A stretch of 37,898 nt of DNA, taken from NCBI GenBank assembly GCA_002441465.1, contig DJWE01000073.1:13510-51407 (forward strand). The letters run 5' to 3'. The translations under genes and the position numbers were made by a program. Positions 14,759 through 22,614 of this stretch are shown in pieces. The first letter of the stretch is position 1. Every line of letters begins with the position of its first letter. The stretch is from Propionibacteriaceae bacterium UBA6238. Its GTDB lineage: Bacteria > Actinomycetota > Actinomycetes > Propionibacteriales > Propionibacteriaceae. The notes beneath the pieces were generated by a model. The model saw only the letters and a list, made by a program, of their open reading frames with translations, ran no database searches and was not told the DNA's origin.

Positions 14759-15390
14759 TCCGCCTCCGCCGCGTCAGCGGCCGCGCCGAGGATGTACGCG
14801 GTCGAGGTCGCACCGGGGTCCTGGTGACCGATCGAACGCTCACCCAGGTAGGACGCGCGTCCCTTGGTGGCCTGCAGCGGGATGGTGGCCTCGGCTCCCT
14901 TCGCCGCGGCATCAGCCGCCGCACGCAGGGTCGCCGCCGGGCTCGCACCGCTCTCGGCTGCGGCCTTCGCCGCCTCCAGCGCCGGAGTCCAGGCGTCCAC
15001 CATCGTCTTCTCGCCCGTGGTCGCCTTGCCGCGGGAGACGATGCCGTCCAGGGCGCCCTCAATCATCGCGACCACCCCTTGGGAGTCCAGGTCGCCGTCG
15101 GAGGACTTCGCCGCCCGCAGGAACGCCGTCCCGTAGAGCGGACCGGCCGCGCCGCCGACCTTGGACATCAGGGTGGACGCCACCAGCTTGAGCACGCCCT
15201 GGACGTCGGCGATGCCGCCCTCGTCCAGCTTGGCCACCACGGCCTTGAAGCCGCGGTCCATGTTCTCTCCGTGATCGCCGTCACCGATCGCCCGGTCGAG
15301 GTCGATCAGCTCCATGCGGTGTTCGGCGAGGACGACCTGGGTGTCGCGGATCCACGCTTCGGCCCAGGCCATGGACAGTGTGTCGCTCAC
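14755..15390 (-). CDS. dhaL: Dihydroxyacetone kinase ADP-binding subunit DhaL
   Basis: A 211-residue all-helical subunit holding Mg-ADP/ATP, the phosphoryl carrier between DhaM and DhaK-bound dihydroxyacetone. IGDGDHGENMDRG (35-47) has the metal-binding Asp residues, and KVGGAAGPLYGTAFL and the GRASYLGERSIGHQDPGA end segment are family signatures. The GTG at 15390 lies 11 bp after the dhaK stop, and the stop overlaps dhaM by 4 bp. Confidence 0.95.
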   Translation of the reverse strand: MSDTLSMAWAEAWIRDTQVVLAEHRMELIDLDRAIGDGDHGENMDRGFKAVVAKLDEGGIADVQGVLKLVASTLMSKVGGAAGPLYGTAFLRAAKSSDGDLDSQGVVAMIEGALDGIVSRGKATTGEKTMVDAWTPALEAAKAAAESGASPAATLRAAADAAAKGAEATIPLQATKGRASYLGERSIGHQDPGATSTAYILGAAADAAEAE

Positions 15391-15401
15391 GAGCCGCTAC
15401 C

Positions 15402-16403
15402 TCACAGGCCCCGACGCAGGGCCGGAGTCAGCACGGGAGCGTCCCACAAGGCCGTCAGCTCGTCGTCCAGCTTCAGCACGGTGATCGAGCAGCCCTGCAT
15501 CTCCAGCGAGGTGATGTAGTTGCCGACCAGCGACCGGGCGACCTCCAGCCCGGCGTCCTCGAGGACCTTGCGGGCGTGGTTGTAGACGATGTAGAGCTCG
15601 GCCTCGGGCGTGCCGCCCATGCCGTTCACGAACAGCAGCACCTTGCTGCCGGCCTCGGGCTTCATGTCCTCAAGGATCGGCGCGACCAGCATCTCGGTGA
15701 TCTGATCGGCGGCGGCCATCGGGACGCGGTGCCGACCCGGCTCGCCATGGATGCCGATGCCGATCTCGATCTCGTCCTCGCCCAGGTCGAAGGAGGGCTT
15801 GCCTGCGTGCGGGACGGTGCAGGCGGTCAGCGCCATGCCCATCGAGCGGACGTTGTCGTTCACCCGGGTGGCGATCGCCAGGACGGAGTCCAGGTCGTCC
15901 CCACGCTCGGCGGCAGCGCCGGCGATCTTCTCGACCATGACCGTGCCACCGACGCCGCGGCGTCCTGCGGTCCAGGTGGAGTTCTCGACGGCCACGTCGT
16001 CGTTGACCACGATCGCCTTGACGGTGATGTCCTCCATCTCGGCCATCTCGGCTGCGGTCTCGAAGTTGAGCACGTCACCGGTGTAGTTCTTCACGATGTG
16101 CAGCACGCCGGCTCCACCGTCGACGGCCTTGGTCGCCTCGAGGATCGGATCGGGAGTGGGCGAGGTGAAGACGGCGCCCGGGACCGCGGCGTCGAGCATG
16201 CCCTTGCCGACGTAGCCGGCGTGCAGAGGCTCGTGGCCAGAACCGCCACCGGAGACCAAGCCGACCTTGCCCTTGACTGGCGCATCGGCTCGAACCACGT
16301 AGTCAGGATCGAAATGAACGGTCACCAGATCAGCATGCGCAGCCTGGAACCCGGACAGGGTCTCGGCCACGACGTTGGCCGGATCGTTGATCAGTTTCTT
16401 CAC
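15402..16403 (-). CDS. dhaK: Dihydroxyacetone kinase substrate-binding subunit DhaK
   Basis: A 333-residue subunit that binds dihydroxyacetone covalently. GLVSGGGSGHEPLHAGYVG (48-66), IVKNYTGDVLNFE and the substrate-binding His219 in GIGIHGEPG are all present. GTG at 16403 has AAAGGAG 7 nt upstream. First gene of dhaKLM, producing dihydroxyacetone phosphate for glycolysis. A 22-bp palindrome 45-66 nt upstream may be an operator. A second, diverged dhaK lies at 37204-37898. Confidence 0.96.
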   Translation of the reverse strand: MKKLINDPANVVAETLSGFQAAHADLVTVHFDPDYVVRADAPVKGKVGLVSGGGSGHEPLHAGYVGKGMLDAAVPGAVFTSPTPDPILEATKAVDGGAGVLHIVKNYTGDVLNFETAAEMAEMEDITVKAIVVNDDVAVENSTWTAGRRGVGGTVMVEKIAGAAAERGDDLDSVLAIATRVNDNVRSMGMALTACTVPHAGKPSFDLGEDEIEIGIGIHGEPGRHRVPMAAADQITEMLVAPILEDMKPEAGSKVLLFVNGMGGTPEAELYIVYNHARKVLEDAGLEVARSLVGNYITSLEMQGCSITVLKLDDELTALWDAPVLTPALRRGL

Positions 16404-16447
16404 AGGGCTCTCCTTTGAGGCGCGTTGCGGGTGGGCACTGCCAACTC

Positions 16448-16469
16448 TGCCGTGTCCGCGGACGCGGCA
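16448..16469. promoter_or_regulatory. 22-bp palindrome upstream of dhaK, candidate operator
   Basis: TGCCGTGTCCG/CGGACGCGGCA is palindromic with a single mismatched position. It lies in the 193-bp gap between dhaK and the sulfotransferase-like gene. No matching regulator gene is adjacent, and the promoter itself was not located with confidence. Confidence 0.45.
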
Positions 16470-16538
16470 AAAGAGGCGCCGCCACGCACTTTCGTGCACG
16501 GGAGGCGCGCTGGTTGAACGAGTGTGAGCGCAAACCCC

Positions 16539-16555
16539 TCGTCGGCAGGCCGACG
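16539..16555. terminator. Weak hairpin downstream of the sulfotransferase-like gene
   Basis: CGTCGGCAGGCCGACG can form a short GC-rich stem with a small loop, without a T-tract, about 45 nt after the stop on the minus strand. Confidence 0.3.
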
Positions 16556-16596
16556 GGCGCGTCAGAAGCGGGCGGCCCGGTGCGGAATCTGGCGAA

Positions 16597-17526
16597 TCAG
16601 GCGGGGCCGCCGCCATAGCGAGCCACCAGATCGCGATTCTCCGCGGCGTAGCGATCGCGCAGCCGCACCTTCTCATCCTCACTGAGCAGGACCGGCCGTG
16701 GCGAGGTGGTGTTGTTGAAGGTCTTCTGCAGGAAGGTACGCACGGCATGCCGTTCGTCGGACGTTTCCAGCAGCGGGTTCATGGCCAGAGCGATCTCCAG
16801 GCCTCGCTGCGAGACCGAGATGTTGCGCATCGGCTGATAGTCGATCGTGGGGTTCACAGTGGGGTCGCAGGAACGGAGAAACGTCTCGATGAACCAGTTC
16901 TGGCCCCGCCCGATCTCGGCGAAATCGCGCACGATAACCCGATCCTCGCCAAAGGCTTCCACCAGTGCCGCCACGACCGGAACCCACGAGATCGATGTCA
17001 CGTCGATCCCCGCGACCCACTCAGAGAACAGGGCCGTGCCTCCTTGATGGACGGTCTGGAGGTAGTAGCTCTCGAGATAGCCCTCCTGGGAACGGATGTA
17101 GTACACGATCCGGGGCTGCAGATCGCCCACGCTCGCGGCCAGGCCCTTCGCAGACCCAGCTGCCTGTGGATAGAGCCGGGACGCGCCGGATCGGTCGAAC
17201 GGCCGTCCCAATGAGTTCTCGTTGGAAAGAATCACGGTCCTCGGCTCAGGCCTGCCGAACACCGCGTCGGCCAGCCGAGCAAGGTGGCGTCTCGGGGGCA
17301 CACCGACCGGGGTCCGTGCGACGGCGAGAAGCGCCTCCCGCAGCCGCTCTGGGTGCTCGATCGGGAATCGACCCCAGCCGATCAGGTCGTTGCTGGCGTC
17401 CCGGCGCACGGACGCCATCCGCAGCTTTGCGATCTCGTGCGGGCGGTCTCGAAGGTATTTCTGCAGAAGTGAGGTACCGGTCTTGTGCGCACCCAGGTGC
17501 AATACGAACGACGGGTTCGCCGCCAT
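16597..17526 (-). CDS. Sulfotransferase-like protein
   Basis: A 309-residue protein. The N-terminal FVLHLGAHKTGTSLLQKYL contains the 5'-phosphosulfate-binding P-loop (GAHKTGTS, 12-19), and IVYYIRSQEGYLESYYLQ resembles the 3'-phosphate-binding segment (R..S at spacing typical of PAPS-dependent enzymes). It would transfer sulfate from PAPS to a carbohydrate, lipid or protein; the acceptor cannot be read from the sequence. The ATG at 17526 has GGAAGGGGG close upstream. PAPS-making genes are not in the window. A role in surface-glycan modification is inference from the glycan region several kilobases away. Confidence 0.8.
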   Translation of the reverse strand: MAANPSFVLHLGAHKTGTSLLQKYLRDRPHEIAKLRMASVRRDASNDLIGWGRFPIEHPERLREALLAVARTPVGVPPRRHLARLADAVFGRPEPRTVILSNENSLGRPFDRSGASRLYPQAAGSAKGLAASVGDLQPRIVYYIRSQEGYLESYYLQTVHQGGTALFSEWVAGIDVTSISWVPVVAALVEAFGEDRVIVRDFAEIGRGQNWFIETFLRSCDPTVNPTIDYQPMRNISVSQRGLEIALAMNPLLETSDERHAVRTFLQKTFNNTTSPRPVLLSEDEKVRLRDRYAAENRDLVARYGGGPA

Positions 17527-17690
17527 GGTGCCCCCTTCCGGTGCGCGACCCTCCAAGCAGGGGTCTCGGCCTCGCCTGCCGGCCTGCACAGGCACCAGTG
17601 GTGGAACCCGTCCGGCTGGCACTCCCCTGGTGCCGAGGGTCGACGGTCCGGCTACCGAACCATCGGCCGCTACGGCCCCAGGTGGAGCGC

Positions 17691-17778
17691 TGGCGGTGGC
17701 GGAGGGATTTGAACCCTCGGAGGGTTTCCCCTCACGCGCTTTCGAGGCGCGCTCTTTAGGCCGCTCAGACACGCCACC
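17691..17778 (-). tRNA. tRNA-Ser (anticodon CGA)
   Basis: The acceptor stem pairs GGTGGCG (17778-17772) with CGCCACC (17701-17695), followed by discriminator G and an encoded CCA (17693-17691). The anticodon loop CTCGAAA carries CGA, reading UCG. A long variable arm, GAGGG-GAAA-CCCTC, and a T-arm with TTCAAAT confirm a class II serine tRNA of 88 nt including CCA. Confidence 0.97.
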
Positions 17779-17837
17779 GCGCAGGAGTGTACCGAGCCGA
17801 GGTCGGGACGGGCCAATCCGCCGGCAGCGCGCCGGGC

Positions 17838-18290
17838 TCAGCGTTGAGCGGCGAAGAACTCGTGCAGCAGCGCGCCGCACTCCTCGGCCGAGATCCCGCC
17901 GATCACGTCCGGACGGTGATTCAGGCGGGGGTCGCGGACCACGTCCCACAAGGACGCGACCGCGCCGGCCTTCGGGTCGTAGGCGCCGAACACCAGCCGA
18001 CGCACCCGGGACAGCACCAGCGCGCCCGCGCACATCGTGCACGGCTCCAGAGTGACCACCAGCGTGCACTCCTCCAGCCGCCACGAACCCAGCCGGCTGG
18101 CGGCTCGGCGCAGGGCGAGCACCTCGGCGTGCGCGGTCGGGTCGCCGCTCAGTTCGCGCTCGTTGTGCGCGCGGGCCAGTTCGCCTCCGGACGCGTCCAG
18201 CACCACGGCACCGATCGGGACGTCACCGTGCACGGGAGCGAGCGCGGCCTCGGCCAGAGCCGCGGCCATGGCGGGCTGCCAGCGATTCAC
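17838..18290 (-). CDS. tadA: tRNA adenosine(34) deaminase TadA
   Basis: A 150-residue zinc deaminase converting A34 to inosine in tRNA-Arg(ACG). HAE at 54-56 (zinc ligand and catalytic Glu) and PCTMC at 83-87 (the other zinc ligands) are intact, along with GDVPIGAVV near the N-terminus. The GTG at 18290 overlaps the upstream gene by 4 bp (GTGA); an in-frame ATG seven codons in is an alternative. The pairing with the gene before it is the usual actinobacterial arrangement. Confidence 0.93.
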   Translation of the reverse strand: MNRWQPAMAAALAEAALAPVHGDVPIGAVVLDASGGELARAHNERELSGDPTAHAEVLALRRAASRLGSWRLEECTLVVTLEPCTMCAGALVLSRVRRLVFGAYDPKAGAVASLWDVVRDPRLNHRPDVIGGISAEECGALLHEFFAAQR

Positions 18291-18931
18291 TCGAAGGACG
18301 CGAGCGCCTTGGCGAACGGGGCCTTGAACCCCAGCTTGTTCGCGATCAGCTCCAGCAGAGTCGTGGAGTCCTCCTCGACGTCCTCCGCCATCGCCTCGAG
18401 TTCGAAGTCGGGCAGCCCGGCGTCGGCCAGGATGTCGGCATCGCCGATCGGGTAGGGCTCGTCGCTGTCATCGTCGGGCAGATCGGCTTCCAGGAAGTCG
18501 GCGACGTCGCGGGCGATCGGCCAGTCGTCGGCGGCCAGGGCGTCGGAGCAGAACACCTGCACCCGCTTGCCGCGCACCCGCACCAGGACGAAGACCTCGT
18601 TCGCCACCGAGACCATGCCGATGGCACCGGCATCGCCGGGGAACCGTCGCAACTGCTCGATCAGCCCGTCCAGGTCGTTGGCCAGATCCAACTCCAGCGG
18701 CACGGCCACCGGCTGGGAATCCTCGCGGTAGCAGGCGATCACCAAGTCGATGTCGTCCTCGGTCGCGTCCTCGGGGTAGTCGTCCTCGTCCTCGTCGGCG
18801 TCGTCGGCGTCATCGAGGTCTTCCTCTGCGTCCAGCTCCTCGCCGGTGACCAGGTCGTCGAGTTCATCCAATCCGGCCCGGTCGTCGCCGCGATTCGGCA
18901 TCTCGAACTCCTGCTCGTCCGATGCGCTCAT
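18287..18931 (-). CDS. tRNA adenosine deaminase-associated protein (TIGR03941-like)
   Basis: A 214-residue protein found next to tadA across actinomycetes; its molecular role is not established. The first 65 residues are very acidic (runs of D and E such as DADDADEDEDD), followed by a globular part starting IDLVIACYREDSQPVAV and ending in a helical segment. ATG at 18931 has GAGGAGG 5 nt upstream, which favours it over the ATG at 18988. It overlaps tadA by 4 bp, so the two are translationally coupled. Confidence 0.85.
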   Translation of the reverse strand: MSASDEQEFEMPNRGDDRAGLDELDDLVTGEELDAEEDLDDADDADEDEDDYPEDATEDDIDLVIACYREDSQPVAVPLELDLANDLDGLIEQLRRFPGDAGAIGMVSVANEVFVLVRVRGKRVQVFCSDALAADDWPIARDVADFLEADLPDDDSDEPYPIGDADILADAGLPDFELEAMAEDVEEDSTTLLELIANKLGFKAPFAKALASFE

Positions 18932-19038
18932 CGCCGCCTCCTCAGCCAGACCACGCCCCCATCGTCGCAGATGTCGGGGACTGAGCACAGTCCGGTCAGG
19001 TCATTGAGGGTCGGGCGGGGTGTGGGAACCTATCCATC

Positions 19039-19680
19039 GTGGAACTACACGTCATCGAGCATCCCCTGGTCGCCCACAAGGTCAGCCTGCTGCGGGATGA
19101 GCACACCGCCAGCGCCACCTTCCGTCAGCTGGTCGAGGAGCTGGTCACTCTGCTCGCCTACGAGGCCACCCGCGAGGTGCGGGTCGAGCCGGTGGCGGTG
19201 AAGACCCCGATCACGACCACCACGGGGGTCGAGCTCAGCCGTCCGCGTCCGCTGGTGGTGCCGATCCTGCGAGCCGGGCTGGGCATGCTCGAGGGAATGC
19301 TGCGGCTGATGCCGACCGCGGAGGTCGGTTTCGTCGGCATGGTTCGCGACGAGACCACGCTGCAGCCGTTCACCTACGCCGAGCGCCTGCCCAAGGATCT
19401 CTCCGGACGTCAGTGCTACGTGCTCGACCCGATGCTCGCCACCGGAGGCTCGCTCGGCGGCACCGTCCAGTTCCTGGTGGAGCGCGGTGCCGACCACATC
19501 ACCTGCATCTGCCTGATCGCCGCGCCGGAGGGCATCCAGCGGATGCGCGAGCTGGTCGACCCGATCGGAGTGCCGTGCACGTTGGTGTGTGCAGCACTCG
19601 ACGAGCGCCTCAACGAGGTCGGCTACATCGTGCCCGGCCTTGGGGACGCGGGCGATCGGCTGTACGGTCTGGCCCAGTGA
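19039..19680 (+). CDS. upp: Uracil phosphoribosyltransferase
   Basis: A 213-residue salvage enzyme forming UMP from uracil and PRPP. MELHVIEHPLVAHKVSLLRD opens as in the family, LVVPILRAGLGM is the core motif, VLDPMLATGGSLGG binds PRPP, and GYIVPGLGDAGDRLYG binds uracil near the end. The GTG at 19039 matches the family N-terminus. A weak -10-like GAACCT lies 7 nt upstream. The stop overlaps the next gene by 4 bp. Confidence 0.96.
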   Translation: MELHVIEHPLVAHKVSLLRDEHTASATFRQLVEELVTLLAYEATREVRVEPVAVKTPITTTTGVELSRPRPLVVPILRAGLGMLEGMLRLMPTAEVGFVGMVRDETTLQPFTYAERLPKDLSGRQCYVLDPMLATGGSLGGTVQFLVERGADHITCICLIAAPEGIQRMRELVDPIGVPCTLVCAALDERLNEVGYIVPGLGDAGDRLYGLAQ

Positions 19681-20360
19681 CCCTGCTCGCCGACGCGTTC
19701 CCGCCGTTCGGCCTTCGGATCGAAGCCGGTCCGCTGGTGCTGCGTCCGATCACCGACGAGGTGCTGCCCGAGCTGATCTCGCTCGCACAGTCGGGCATCC
19801 ACGCACCCGAACTGATGCCCTTCTACGTGCCCTGGACGGACGCGCCCGCCGCCGAACTTCCACTCAACTACGTGCAGTACCACTGGGGATTGCGCGCCGC
19901 CTGGCGCAGGGAGCACTGGAACCTGGAGTTCGCGGTCGAATGGGACGGCCGAGTCGTCGGCTGCCAGGGCTTCTTCAGCGAGCACTACCTGGTCACCCGT
20001 AGCGGTGAGACCGGCTCGTGGCTGGGCCAGCAATACCACGGACGAGGCATCGGCACGGCGATGCGGAGGGCCATCTGCGCGTTCGTCTTCGACGATCTGG
20101 ACGCCGACCAGATCGTTTCCGCGGCTTTCACCGACAATCCGGCGTCGAACGCGGTCAGCCGTAAGGTCGGCTATCTGCCCAATGGCGTGGTCCGCAAGAC
20201 CCGGCGTCCGGAGGAGTGGCACGACACCCAGCAGTGGCTGCTCACCCCGGAGTCCTTCGTCCGCGGCCCTGAACTCACCGTCACCGGCGCCGAGGCGTTC
20301 CGGACGTTCATCGGTCTCGACTCCAGCCCCGCGCTCCCTGAGGAGCCCGGCGGGGTGTGA
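19677..20360 (+). CDS. GNAT-family N-acetyltransferase
   Basis: A 227-residue protein of the RimJ/RimL-like GNAT group. LVLRPITDEVLPEL near the N-terminus, then GSWLGQQYHGRGIGTAMRRA gives the acetyl-CoA-binding Q/RxxGxG/A loop, and FTDNPASNAVSRKVGY is the usual following motif. The acceptor may be a protein N-terminus, antibiotic or metabolite; nothing in the sequence decides. GTG at 19677 overlaps the upp stop (GTGA), so the two genes probably share a message. Confidence 0.88.
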   Translation: MTLLADAFPPFGLRIEAGPLVLRPITDEVLPELISLAQSGIHAPELMPFYVPWTDAPAAELPLNYVQYHWGLRAAWRREHWNLEFAVEWDGRVVGCQGFFSEHYLVTRSGETGSWLGQQYHGRGIGTAMRRAICAFVFDDLDADQIVSAAFTDNPASNAVSRKVGYLPNGVVRKTRRPEEWHDTQQWLLTPESFVRGPELTVTGAEAFRTFIGLDSSPALPEEPGGV

Positions 20361-20400
20361 GCCGGGCGGTGGCAGCGCGCCTCTCCGGCCGGCGAGCGGG

Positions 20401-20940
20401 TCAGGCGACGCCGACGTCCCTGGCCAGGTCGTCCACCCGCTCAGCCGTGGGCAGCTTCAGCAACTCGGCGCCAGAGAGCAGCAGCTTCGCGCGACGCACC
20501 CCGGCGCCGACGCAGATCAGATCGCGGTCGGCGACCGCCCCGTCCACCCAGACCGGCCACTCGGCGGGCAGCCCGACCGGGGTGATCCCGCCGTACTCCA
20601 TGCCAGAACGCTCGACGGCAACCTCCATCGGCGCGAACGACGCCTTCCGGACATCCAGTCGACGCCGGGCGACGTTGTTCACGTCGACACGGCGGTGCGC
20701 GAGGGTCATGCAGCAGGCGAACCGCTCCTCGCCACCGCGTCGGCCCAGCACCAGCACAGCGTTCGCCATCGCGTCCATGGGAAGGTCGTAGACGCGGCAG
20801 AGCGTCTCGGTGTCAGCGTGTTCGGAGTCGATCTCGAAGACCTGAGCAGCAGGGACGAAGCCGCGGATAGCGGCGTAGACCGCCTCGGGCAACAGGTCGG
20901 GGCGATCCAGCGCGGGCACCGGGTTGAGCTTGCCGAACAT
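20401..20940 (-). CDS. YbaK/EbsC-family aminoacyl-tRNA deacylase
   Basis: A 179-residue protein. NAVLVLGRRGGEERFACCMT, HRRVDVNNVARRRLDVRKAS and the conserved YGGITPVGLP identify the YbaK/EbsC fold, whose members hydrolyse mischarged Cys- or Ala-tRNA-Pro and related species in trans. Exact tRNA specificity cannot be judged. ATG at 20940 begins MFGKLNPVPALDRPDLL, the natural N-terminus; a longer in-frame reading continues upstream through a hairpin and is unlikely. Confidence 0.88.
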   Translation of the reverse strand: MFGKLNPVPALDRPDLLPEAVYAAIRGFVPAAQVFEIDSEHADTETLCRVYDLPMDAMANAVLVLGRRGGEERFACCMTLAHRRVDVNNVARRRLDVRKASFAPMEVAVERSGMEYGGITPVGLPAEWPVWVDGAVADRDLICVGAGVRRAKLLLSGAELLKLPTAERVDDLARDVGVA

Positions 20941-21017
20941 GGCTCCGGAGTCTAGACGCAGATGTCGCCGCCGGCCTGATCGGACGCGAGGTGTGCGGGC
21001 GCGGAGCGGGCTTTTGC

Positions 21018-21066
21018 TGGTTGAGCGTCCGGCACGTTCCCCCGAACTCTGTCCGACGCTCAACCA
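21018..21066. repeat. Imperfect palindrome with TGGTTGAGCGTC arms
   Basis: TGGTTGAGCGTC (21018-21029) pairs with GACGCTCAACCA (21055-21066). Inside, GTTC-CCCC-GAAC forms a perfect tip. The arrangement looks like a REP-type hairpin of a family different from the others here; no second copy was found in the window. Confidence 0.6.
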
Positions 21067-21295
21067 ACAGAACGACTCAACCGACACCCCCCGCGTGCTC
21101 GGTCGATTCGCAGCCTTCCGGTCGCTGCTACGGCGACACAACTGACCCTAGGCTGGTCGGTTGGCGGCCGCCAGAGGGAATACGTGCGCAGGGTTGCGCA
21201 TCTTCCTCGAGCGCTGACCAGCCACCACTCGCGCGCGGAGACCGTCGGATCTGCGATCTCATGACCGGCAGACCTGGGATTTCTCCGACGGACCT

Positions 21296-21385
21296 TCAGT
21301 GGGCGAGGAAGACGGTGATCCCGTTCGTGTTGTACTCCTGCGGTGGGATGACGAGTCCGTAGGTGCGGGCGCCGAGGCTGTTCAT
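21296..21385 (-). other. 29-codon fragment, possible C-terminal gene remnant
   Basis: Reads MNSLGARTYGLVIPPQEYNT and continues NGITVFLAH before TGA. The composition looks like real protein, but I do not recognise it, and there is no ribosome site. It probably represents the end of a gene whose body is gone, though chance cannot be excluded. Confidence 0.25.
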
Positions 21386-21387
21386 GA

Positions 21388-21522
21388 CACCGGCGGCTTG
21401 GTTGGAGCACCTACGCCCACCTGTGGCCCTCCGCGGAGGACCGGACGAGGGCCGCCGCCAGCGGTCTGATGGCCACCGTTCTCGGACTTCCTGCGGACTC
21501 TGTGCGGACCAACGAAGCTTGA
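21388..21522 (+). pseudogene. 3' remnant of a tyrosine-recombinase (phage-type integrase) gene
   Basis: The frame ending at TGA 21520-21522 reads LGWSTYAHLWPSAEDRTRAA, then ASGLMATVLGLPADSVRTNEA. TYAHLWP with its catalytic Tyr (codon 21412-21414), followed by S-x-EDRTRAA, is the standard C-terminus of actinobacterial phage-type integrases. The part before it is missing: LG runs directly into WSTY, so the usual H-x-x residues of the LGH motif are deleted, and the catalytic Arg region is absent. This is a non-functional scar of an integrated element. Confidence 0.75.
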
Positions 21523-21553
21523 TTTCGCTCTGACTACGCCTTATATGCCTAAT

Positions 21554-22462
21554 TCAGTAGTAGTAGGGGAACCGAGACCAGTCCGGCGGACGTTTCTCCA
21601 GGAACGAGTCCCTGCCCTCGACCGCCTCGTCGGTCATGTAGGCCAGCCGGGTGGTCTCGCCGGCGAAGACCTGCTGGCCGATCAGGCCGTCGTCGATGGC
21701 GTTGAATGCGAACTTGAGCATCCGCTGCGCGGTGGGGCTCTTGGCGCAGACCTTCGCCGCCCACTCCAGTCCCTCCGTCTCCAGGTCGGCGTGCGGAACG
21801 ACCTTATTCACGGCACCCATCTCGTAGGCGCGCTGCGCGTCGTAGGTCTCCCCGAGGAAGAAGATCTCCCTGGCCACCTTCTGGCCCACCTGGCGGGCCA
21901 AGTACGCCGAGCCGAAGCCGGCATCGAAGGAGCCCACGTCGGCGTCGGTCTGCTTGAACCTGGCGTGCTCGGCGCTGGCGAGGGTGAGGTCGCAGACCAC
22001 GTGCAGCGAGTGCCCGCCGCCCGCGGCCCAACCGTTGACCAAGGCGATCACCACCTTCGGCATGAACCGGATCAGCCGCTGCACCTCGAGGATGTGCAGC
22101 CGTCCTCCCTCGGCAGCCGCGCGCCGGGCGTCAACGGTGTCCGCCGTCTCCCCGTCCGCGTACTGGTAGCCGGAACGGCCACGGATCCGTTGGTCGCCGC
22201 CCGAGCAGAAGGCCCAGCCGCCGTCCTTCGGCGACGGCCCGTTGCCGGTCAGCAGGACGCAGCCCACGTCGGCGCTGGTCCGGGCATGGTCGAGCGCGGT
22301 GTACAACTCGTCCACCGTGCGCGGGCGGAAGGCGTTGCGCACCTCGGGACGGTTGAACGCGATTCGCACCGCAGGCACGCCGATCGCGCGGTGATAGGTG
22401 ATGTCGGCGAAGTCGAATCCGTCGACGGGCCGCCAGCGTTCAGGCTGCCAAGGGTTGCTCAT
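21554..22462 (-). CDS. menB: 1,4-dihydroxy-2-naphthoyl-CoA synthase
   Basis: A 302-residue crotonase-fold enzyme that closes the naphthoquinone ring from o-succinylbenzoyl-CoA in menaquinone synthesis. FNRPEVRNAFRP, FCSGGDQRIRGRSGY, VNGWAAGGGHSLHVVCDLT (oxyanion hole) and TDADVGSFDAGFGSAYLARQ identify MenB rather than a general enoyl-CoA hydratase, and the C-terminal PPDWSRFPYYY is typical. The ATG at 22462 lies 6 nt after TAACCT (22474-22469 on this strand), a leaderless layout. No other men genes are in the window. Confidence 0.96.
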   Translation of the reverse strand: MSNPWQPERWRPVDGFDFADITYHRAIGVPAVRIAFNRPEVRNAFRPRTVDELYTALDHARTSADVGCVLLTGNGPSPKDGGWAFCSGGDQRIRGRSGYQYADGETADTVDARRAAAEGGRLHILEVQRLIRFMPKVVIALVNGWAAGGGHSLHVVCDLTLASAEHARFKQTDADVGSFDAGFGSAYLARQVGQKVAREIFFLGETYDAQRAYEMGAVNKVVPHADLETEGLEWAAKVCAKSPTAQRMLKFAFNAIDDGLIGQQVFAGETTRLAYMTDEAVEGRDSFLEKRPPDWSRFPYYY

Positions 22463-22468
22463 GGGCTC

Positions 22469-22474
22469 AGGTTA
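22469..22474 (-). promoter_or_regulatory. -10 element TAACCT of menB, leaderless layout
   Basis: On the minus strand TAACCT ends 6 nt before the ATG, matching TAnnnT. Confidence 0.55.
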
Positions 22475-22529
22475 GCCATTCGCCTACGCTCGACGAGCAT
22501 CTGGGGATCTCTCCCCACATGGCTACCGC

Positions 22530-22552
22530 TGTCACACAGCCATCGTGTGACA
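22530..22552. promoter_or_regulatory. Palindrome upstream of the Stealth genes, candidate operator
   Basis: TGTCACAC (22530-22537) and GTGTGACA (22545-22552) form a perfect 8-bp inverted repeat with a 7-bp spacer. Its right arm runs into CATACT (22551-22556), a possible -10 box, so a bound regulator would cover the promoter. The regulator is unknown. Confidence 0.45.
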
Positions 22553-22614
22553 TACTCGGCTCGATTGACGCACCACCCCATATCAGCTCCTCAGATCACA
22601 AGGCAGCGCAGTAC

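Larger units (their letters stand above)
20941..21553. other. 613-bp stretch without an intact gene; remnant-rich
   Basis: Between the YbaK/EbsC gene and menB. It contains a 49-bp imperfect hairpin (21018-21066), an inverted pair CCGTCGGA (21242-21249)/TCCGACGG (21284-21291), a 29-codon minus-strand reading frame (21296-21385) and the 3' end of a tyrosine integrase gene (about 21388-21522). GC content falls toward 21520-21555. No convincing intact gene or att core was seen. It looks like the scar of a lost integrative element. Confidence 0.6.

Noticed and set aside
17593..17639. Inverted pair GGCACCAG/CTGGTGCC after the tRNA gene as a terminator
   Set aside because: Arms are only 8 bp, the loop is long and there is no T-tract; it could be chance at this GC content.
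21018..21066. attL/attR core of the lost integrative element
   Set aside because: The hairpin has no direct repeat elsewhere in the region and no tRNA 3' end nearby; it looks like a REP-type palindrome instead.
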